NCBI GenBank assembly: GCA_021777375.1
Contig: JAJYDV010000002.1
Coordinates: 1-64,000, forward strand
Source of the DNA: a bacterium
GTDB lineage: Bacteria; Patescibacteriota; Saccharimonadia; Saccharimonadales; UBA4665
Reading direction: 5' to 3'
DNA length: 64,000 nt
Shown here: piece after piece, positions 56,996 through 64,000 of the stretch
Layout of the letters: every line of letters begins with the position of its first letter
Position numbering within the stretch: position 1 is the first letter of the stretch
Position numbers and translations under genes: made by a program
Notes under the pieces: generated by a model
Told to the model about the DNA's origin: nothing
Database searches by the model: none
The model's input: the letters and a program-made list of their open reading frames with translations, nothing else

Positions 56996-59900
56996 GTGGC
57001 GCACACTACTAAGCCTAAAGGAAAATCTGACTTCAAACAAAAACGAATCTATTTTACTAAACAAGATCATGCTCTTGAACTACCAAACTTAGTTGACCAC
57101 CAAAATAAGTCCTTCGAATGGTTTGTTAGTGAAGGCTTGGGTGAATTGTTGTCCGAGATTAGCCCAATTGACGATTACACCGGAGCCAAGTTATCTCTAT
57201 CTTTTAAAGATTATCATTTTGAAAAACCAAAATTAACAGAGCAAGAGGCTAGGGAAAACAATGTTAGCTTTGAGGCTCCTTTGAAGGCTAGCGTTGTTTT
57301 AACTAATAAAGTAACTGGCGAAATCAAAGATCAAGAAATTTATCTTGGTGATTATCCTTGGATGACCAGTCGAGGCACCTTTGTTATTAACGGCGCCGAA
57401 CGAGTTGTTGTTAGTCAGCTCATTCGATCCGCTGGCGTATTCTTTACTCGTGAACAACATGGCACATCCTACTTATATGGCGCCAAAGTAATTCCAGGTC
57501 GAGGCGCATGGCTGGAATTTGAAACGGCCGCAAATAACACGATTTATGTCAAAATTGACCGCAAACGAAAGATTGCAGTATCTACCCTGTTCAGAGCTCT
57601 AGGTATGAGTGAAACTGCGATGCGTGAAGTTTTTGCTCACGTCGATACCGGAAGGCAGAATTATCTAGACGCTACTTTAGAAAAGGATCCTAGCCGGGGG
57701 CAGAATGATGCGCTAATTGAGGTCTACCGTCGATTGCGACCCGGTGATTTGGCTACCGTAGATAATGCCAAGAGTTTGATCGAAAACATGTTCTATAATT
57801 TTAAACGTTTTGATTTCTCTCGGGTCGGTCGGTACAAAATTAACAAACGTTTAAATTTGGACGTTCCGAATACTACCGAAAATCGTATTTTACGCTTAGA
57901 TGATCTTGTGGCCATTGTGGCGGAAATAATTCGTCTTAATAATACTCAGGAACCGTCTGATGATATCGACAGTCTAGCTAACCGACGGGTTAAATTGGTC
58001 GGTGAGTTAGTACAGCGCCAGTTTAGAATTGGTTTGCTGAGAATGGAACGCAACACCAAAGACCGCATGAGTATGAGCGATATTGAGACTGTTCAGCCGG
58101 CCCAGCTAATTAACGCTCGTCCTGTGGTTGCGGCAGTTCGTGAATTCTTTGCTTCGAGCCAGCTTAGTCAGTTTATGGACCAGATTAACCCGCTAAGCGA
58201 GCTTGCTCACAAGCGACGTTTAAGTTCGATGGGTCCGGGTGGACTAAGTCGTGAACGTGCCGGGTTTGAAGTCCGTGACGCGCACTCTACTCATTATGGA
58301 AGAATTTGTGCGGTTGAAACACCGGAAGGCGCGAATATTGGCCTAGTACTTAACCTGGCAAATTATGCTCGGGTAAATGAGTATGGTTTTATCGAAACTT
58401 CCTACCGAAAGGTAATTAATGCCGTAACTGCGAAAGAGTGTGTCGGACAAATCGCCGCAACAGACTATTTAAATGAGCGCGGTACGATCATTGTTAAAGA
58501 GGGCAAAATGCTCACTAAAGCCGATGCCGAAAAAATGGCTTTAGTCAAGAAACAAATAACTTGGCCAGTGAAAGCCAGAGTTACCGATGAAGTGGTATAT
58601 CTGGATGCTGCCGAAGAAGAATCTGCCATTATTGCCGGAGGCGGTAATGAAATTGATGATAACGGCTACTTTATTGAAGAACGAGTCAGTGCTCGAAATC
58701 GCCTAAATCCCGGCGAGGTGGACGCAAATGAAGTTAATTATATGGATGCTGCACGTAATCAGATTATCGGTAGTAGTGCCGGACTAATTCCGTTTATTGA
58801 GAAAAACTATGTTTACCGTTCATTAATGGGTAGTAACCAGCAACGACAGGCAGTTCCATTAATTCAGCCCGCAGCTCCGATAGTAGGTACTGGTCTTGAG
58901 CGTGTGGCAGCTCTTAATACCGGGCAAGTTTTGCTGGCTGAAGCTGACGGTGAAGTTATTAAGGCTAGCGCCGACCAGATAATCGTTAAATATTCCGATA
59001 ACCGGAATGTTAGTTATGAACCGCAACATTTTGTTCGTAGTAACGAGGGCACCTCGATTAATCAAAAAGTTGTGGTTAGCAGCGGACAGAAAGTTAAATC
59101 TGGCGAAGTACTTGCCGAAGGCATGTCAATTTCCGGAGGTGAACTGGCTCTTGGAAAAGATCTGCTGGTCGCTTTCATGCCCTGGTCCGGATATAACTTT
59201 GAAGACGCCATAATTATTTCGCGTAAGCTAGTTGAAGATGACACGCTGACGTCGATTCATATCGTGGATTTCATGATCGAAGTGCGTGAGACAAAGCTGG
59301 GCCCAGAAATTGTAACCCGTGACATTCCAAACGTCTCCGAAGAATCTTTGCGTCATCTAGACGAGGATGGTATTGTCCGAATTGGCGCCGAAGTGCATCC
59401 CGGAGATATTCTAGTTGGCAAAATTACTCCGAAAGGAGAGCAGGAACTAAGTTCAGAAGAGCGATTATTGCGTGCTATTTTCGGCGAAAAAGCCAAGGAA
59501 GTGCGCGATACTTCGCAGCGTATGAGTAATGGTAAGCACGGCAAGGTTGTCGGCGTAAAGGTCTTCTCGCGCGAGAACGGTCATGAGCTAAAAGCTGGAG
59601 TTATAATGCAAATCCAGGTATTTGTGGCACAGATGCGCAAAATATCCGTCGGTGACAAATTAGGTGGCCGTCACGGAAACAAGGGTGTAATTGCCCGAAT
59701 TCTACCGGTTGAAGACATGCCGTTTATGGAAGACGGTACTCCGATTGATATCATTCTTAACCCGCTTGGCGTACCTTCAAGAATGAACATTGGACAGCTT
59801 TTTGAAACACACCTGGGACTTGCTGCCAGAATGCTTGGCTTTTATGTAGCAAGCCCATCATTTAATGGTGTGCCTGAGGAAAAAATTCGTGAGCTGCTAT

Positions 59901-60559
59901 CTGAAGCGGGAGTGCCCGCCGACGGCAAACAGCAGCTTTTTGATGGGCGTACTGGAGAGGCCTTTAAGGAACGAACTTCAGTTGGCAGTATGTACATTAT
60001 TAAGTTGAACCACATGGTCGCTGATAAGATTCATGCCCGCTCTACTGGGCCGTACACGATGGTTACACAACAGCCATTGGGAGGAAAAGCTCAAAATGGT
60101 GGACAGCGCTTTGGTGAAATGGAAGTCTGGGCACTAGAAGCTTTTGGGGCAGCTACAACCCTCCAAGAAATGTTAACCATTAAGTCGGATGATGTTTATG
60201 GCAGAAGCAAGGCTTACGAGTCAATAATAAAGGGAACCGAAATTGTCGGGCCTAAAGTTCCTGAAAGCTTTAATGTGTTGGTTAAGGAACTGCAAGGCCT
60301 GGGTCTTAAAGTTGACTTAATTAAGGAAAGCGCAATTGTGGACGCGGAAGCTGTGCTAGCAACTAACGTTCATAACGAAGCAGTGAGCCAAAGTGCCATC
60401 GATATTCCCGAATCGGAAATTACCGATATTGATGTAACCGAAGAAACTATAGGTGACGATTTCAGCATAGAGGAAGAATTAGTTACCAATGAAGATATTA
60501 CGATAGCTAACAATGCGGCAGCTCAGAAAAATGCCGAAGACGAGAAGGAGGCAGAATAA
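56996..60559 (+). CDS. rpoB: RNA polymerase beta subunit (GTG start)
   Basis: SSQLSQFMDQINPLSELAHKRRLSSMGPGGLSRERAGFEVRD, VGDKLGGRHGNKGVIARILP, GGKAQNGGQRFGEMEVWALEA. Confidence 0.97.
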   Translation: MAHTTKPKGKSDFKQKRIYFTKQDHALELPNLVDHQNKSFEWFVSEGLGELLSEISPIDDYTGAKLSLSFKDYHFEKPKLTEQEARENNVSFEAPLKASVVLTNKVTGEIKDQEIYLGDYPWMTSRGTFVINGAERVVVSQLIRSAGVFFTREQHGTSYLYGAKVIPGRGAWLEFETAANNTIYVKIDRKRKIAVSTLFRALGMSETAMREVFAHVDTGRQNYLDATLEKDPSRGQNDALIEVYRRLRPGDLATVDNAKSLIENMFYNFKRFDFSRVGRYKINKRLNLDVPNTTENRILRLDDLVAIVAEIIRLNNTQEPSDDIDSLANRRVKLVGELVQRQFRIGLLRMERNTKDRMSMSDIETVQPAQLINARPVVAAVREFFASSQLSQFMDQINPLSELAHKRRLSSMGPGGLSRERAGFEVRDAHSTHYGRICAVETPEGANIGLVLNLANYARVNEYGFIETSYRKVINAVTAKECVGQIAATDYLNERGTIIVKEGKMLTKADAEKMALVKKQITWPVKARVTDEVVYLDAAEEESAIIAGGGNEIDDNGYFIEERVSARNRLNPGEVDANEVNYMDAARNQIIGSSAGLIPFIEKNYVYRSLMGSNQQRQAVPLIQPAAPIVGTGLERVAALNTGQVLLAEADGEVIKASADQIIVKYSDNRNVSYEPQHFVRSNEGTSINQKVVVSSGQKVKSGEVLAEGMSISGGELALGKDLLVAFMPWSGYNFEDAIIISRKLVEDDTLTSIHIVDFMIEVRETKLGPEIVTRDIPNVSEESLRHLDEDGIVRIGAEVHPGDILVGKITPKGEQELSSEERLLRAIFGEKAKEVRDTSQRMSNGKHGKVVGVKVFSRENGHELKAGVIMQIQVFVAQMRKISVGDKLGGRHGNKGVIARILPVEDMPFMEDGTPIDIILNPLGVPSRMNIGQLFETHLGLAARMLGFYVASPSFNGVPEEKIRELLSEAGVPADGKQQLFDGRTGEAFKERTSVGSMYIIKLNHMVADKIHARSTGPYTMVTQQPLGGKAQNGGQRFGEMEVWALEAFGAATTLQEMLTIKSDDVYGRSKAYESIIKGTEIVGPKVPESFNVLVKELQGLGLKVDLIKESAIVDAEAVLATNVHNEAVSQSAIDIPESEITDIDVTEETIGDDFSIEEELVTNEDITIANNAAAQKNAEDEKEAE

Positions 60560-60560
60560 C

Positions 60561-63500
60561 ATGGCAACACGTAATACTTACGGTACGGACATTGCCGATT
60601 TCGATGCAGTAAGACTGGCGATCGCCAGCCCAGCAGATATTCTCGAGTGGAGTTATGGCGAAGTTACTAAACCCGAAACCATAAATTATCGGACCCAAAA
60701 GCCGGAGCGTGACGGGCTGTTTTGTGAACGAATTTTTGGGCCAGTCAAAGATATTAACCCGCATGACGCAAAGTACAAAGGCGTTCGTAGTAGAGAAGCG
60801 GCTGTCGATAAGAATGGAGACCTAGTAACTAAGAGCATTGTTCGTCGTGAACGTATGGGGCACATTAATTTGGCGGTTCCAGTTGCTCATATTTGGTTTT
60901 TGCGTGGAACTCCCAGTGCTATGGGCCTACTCTTGGGCATGACCGTAAAAAACCTTGAACGTGTTGCTTATTTTGCCAGCTTTATCATTATTTCGGTAGA
61001 TAGCGACAAGCGTGATCAGCTGCTAGCTGACAAAGAAGCTGAATTTAATGCTGCAAAAGAGGCTATTAAGCTACGGTTTGAAAAAGAGGCAACTGAGGAC
61101 AATGCCAACGTCAGAGCTCTTGCAGAGATGCAAACCAAGGAGATTGAGGAGCTAAGTAAAGATTTCGAGAATTACCGCGAACAGTTGGGTGCTTTAGTCA
61201 AGCAAAACTTGATTAGTGAAACCGATTACCGGGTTCTGCCTGACGAACTACGGGCAATCGTAAAAGTCGGCATGGGCGGTGCAGCATTGAAAGAATTATT
61301 AGACGAGATTGATCTTACTACGTTAATAAATGATTTAAATGCTGAAGTCGAAGAAGCCAAAGGTCAGCGTCGTAAGCGTTTAATGAAACGTTTAAGATTA
61401 ATTGAGAGTATTGAACGGGCCGGTATACATCCCGGAAGTATGTGTCTATCGATTCTTCCGGTTATTCCTCCCGATCTTCGTCCAATGGTTCAGCTTACCG
61501 GTGGACGTTTTGCCACCTCTGATTTAAATGATCTATATAGGCGGGTTATCAATCGTAATAATCGCCTTAAGAAGCTTATTGATTTAAACGCTCCGGAAGT
61601 AATAAGACGTAACGAGCAACGAATGCTCCAAGAAGCAATTGACGCCTTAATTGACAACTCAGCTGCTAGAGGTGGCCGTGCTGTAGCGGCTACGGGACAG
61701 CGACGTCGATTGAAGTCACTGAGCGATATGCTTAAGGGAAAACAAGGTCGTTTTCGCCAGAATCTTCTTGGTAAGCGTGTTGACTACTCCGGCCGATCGG
61801 TAATTGTCTCCGGTCCTGAGCTTAAGATTCATCAGTGTGGTTTACCAAAAATGATGGCTCTGGAGTTATTTAAGCCCTTTGTTATTGGTGAGTTAATCAA
61901 TAACGAGCATGCTCATAACATTCGAAGCGCTACACGTTTAATTGAGTTGGGCGAGACAGTGGTTTGGGATGCCTTAGATGAAGTTATTAATGGTAAGTAT
62001 GTACTACTTAACCGCGCACCAAGTCTACATCGTTTAAGTATCCAAGCTTTTCAACCGGTACTAATCGAAGGACGGGCAATCCAACTTCATCCCTTAGTTT
62101 GCCGTGGGTTTAACGCCGACTTTGATGGAGACCAGATGGCGGTTCACCTTCCTTTGAGCGATGACGCGCAAGAAGAAGCCAGGACGATTATGGCGGCCAA
62201 CCGAAACTTACTAAAACCAGCCGATGGATCACCAATTTTACACATCGAACAAGATATAGTTTTAGGTTGCTACTACCTGACCTACGCCCGCCCGGGCCTT
62301 AACGAAAATGTTCACATTTTAAGTAGTATTAACGAGTTAATTTTGTCTTTGGATAGCGGCCAACTTAGTCTTCAATCTCCAGTAACTTTGCCGTTTCGGG
62401 GAGTAATACGAACCACTACCGCAGGCCGGATTTTATTTAACGAGACATTCCCAGAGGATTTTCCATTTCACGATGAACCAATGACCAAAAAACGTTTACA
62501 AAGCGTGATGGCTGAGGTTTATGCCCGCTATGGTCAGGAGCGTACGGCAGAGATTGCCGATGATCTAAAAGATTTGGGCTTCACTTACGCTACGATTTCC
62601 GGACTTAGTATGGGAATGAGTGATTTTGAACGAATCAAGGGTATGGATGAACTAATTAATGTTGGCGATGAGCGATCAGCAGCTATTTCCGCTCAATATG
62701 AGCAAGGTTTTATAACTGAGTCGGAACGCGTTCGCCTTGTCGTAGATAACTGGACAAAAATTGAAAACCAAGTTCAAGATTTACTAGCCGAGCAGACTGT
62801 AAATCGCGACTCTTCAATGGCCATTGCAATTACTTCGGGCGCAAGAGGAAATATTTCTCAGATGAAAATGACTGTCGGTATGGTAGGCGTGCTACAAGAC
62901 GCTGCCGGTCGTACCATTGAGCTGCCGATTAAGTCCAGCTACATTAGCGGTCTTGACCCGCTAGAGTATTTCACTGGCACACGAGGCACTCGTAAGGCGT
63001 TAATAGATATCGCCTTAAAAACTGCCGACGCTGGCTACTTAACCCGTCGCTTAGTTGACGTTTCTCAGGACGTGTTTACGATTAATGACGACTTAGCCGA
63101 TCCCGGATTCTCAATGCTTCGTGAAGATGCCGCTGCTATTGGTACAAGTTACGCTTCGCGTTTGACAGGTCGCTATGCTGCCGAAAACATTGCTAAGTAT
63201 GTTAAGCTCGGTGAACTCATTACCCCGGAAATAGCCCAAGCAATTGAAACAGACACTAAGCTTGACGGTGTAAAAATAATGAGTGCATTGTCATGCATGA
63301 ACGTTCGCGGGGTGCCAAGCCGAAGCTATGGCGTTGATCCGGCAACCGGTAAGTTAGTCAGTTCTCACCATCCGATTGGTGTAATTGCTGCTCAGAGTAT
63401 TGGTGAGCCTGGCACGCAACTAAGCTTAGACTCGAAGCACCGTTCCGGTGCTCTAGTAGCCGATGATGCTGCCCAGGGTCTTAGCCGTATTGAGGAGTTA

Positions 63501-64000
63501 TTTGAATGTCGAACTCCTAAAGGTGTTGCCTATTTGTCAGATATTAGCGGTACTGTTAACGCTTGGGAAGAAGGCGATCATTACGTGGTTCAAATTACGG
63601 CTCACGGTAAGAAGAATCTTAGCTTTGAGCTAGGTGAGCGAAAATCAAAGTTGGCTAGTGGCACTGATGTGCAAGTTGGTGACGTGATTGCTTCCAACGA
63701 AGACGGAAGCGAGCCGTTAATTGCCCCGATGGCTGGCCGCCTCAGTATTAGTGATACTACCTTGCAAATTACACCGACAAAGCAAAGTGTATTGCGCTAT
63801 GAGATACCAGGTATAAAGCAGTTGCTTGTTGCAGATGGTGATAAGGTTGTCGCCGGACAAAGATTGACCAACGGTTCAATAAATCTTCATGATTTAATGC
63901 GTTTACAAGGGGTAGAATCAACACAACGCTACATCATGAACGAGATTTTAAAAATTTTTGTCAGCCAGGGCCAAAATATTGCCGATAAGCACCTGGAAAT
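60561..64000 (+). CDS. rpoC: RNA polymerase beta' subunit, 3' end truncated by window; zinc ligands missing
   Basis: My translation from ATG 60561: [51 protein letters not shown]..., [32 protein letters not shown]; open to the window end. Confidence 0.97.
   Translation, partial: [1146 protein letters not shown]

Noticed and set aside
58150-58245. RpoB rifampicin-region substitutions (MDQINPL, RRLSSMGPGG) as a resistance signature
   Set aside because: Position 518 naturally varies between phyla and key residues (D516, H526, S531 equivalents) are intact; no support for resistance.
1-64000. CRISPR arrays, prophage, transposases, integrases, defence islands, alternative genetic code
   Set aside because: No regularly spaced repeats, no such proteins in the ORF track, and TGA is used as a stop (for example radA, rpiB), so no UGA recoding is indicated.

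Overview
A 64 kb window of compact chromosomal DNA, almost all coding. It is most likely from a Patescibacteria/CPR bacterium, with gene content resembling Saccharibacteria. That assignment is inferred from gene content and protein character, not from a search. I see no prophage, CRISPR array, transposon or rRNA. The window carries two tRNAs (Gln-CTG, Leu-TAG) and about 50 CDSs. Core genes are rarA, mpg, rmuC, pheST, grx-trxB, a central-carbon cluster (ppa-gap-rpiB-rpe-tktN-tktC-fba-pfkB plus unknowns), uvrB, gatCAB, dnaE, a GspE/PilB ATPase, rplS, rnhB, pepN, nusA, clpC, radA, a class A PBP, tyrS, recG, rsmD, hisS, tig, clpP, rpoB and rpoC (truncated by the window end; absent from the ORF track). 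The strongest unusual observations are: (1) the RpoC homologue has lost 7 of the 8 Cys ligands of both beta' zinc sites without length change, and the GspE/PilB ATPase has lost its four-Cys zinc site in the same way, while RadA and PheS in the same window keep theirs; (2) an intrinsic-terminator hairpin sits in the nusA leader, suggesting attenuation/autoregulation; (3) two CIRCE operators overlap the -35 boxes of clpC and clpP; (4) many first-in-operon genes have a -10 box 6-13 nt before ATG, suggesting widespread leaderless transcription; (5) an unknown 415-aa protein and a possible replacement phosphofructokinase lie in the central-carbon cluster. Comparisons with E. coli proteins were made by eye from memory. 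No database search or folding calculation was run.
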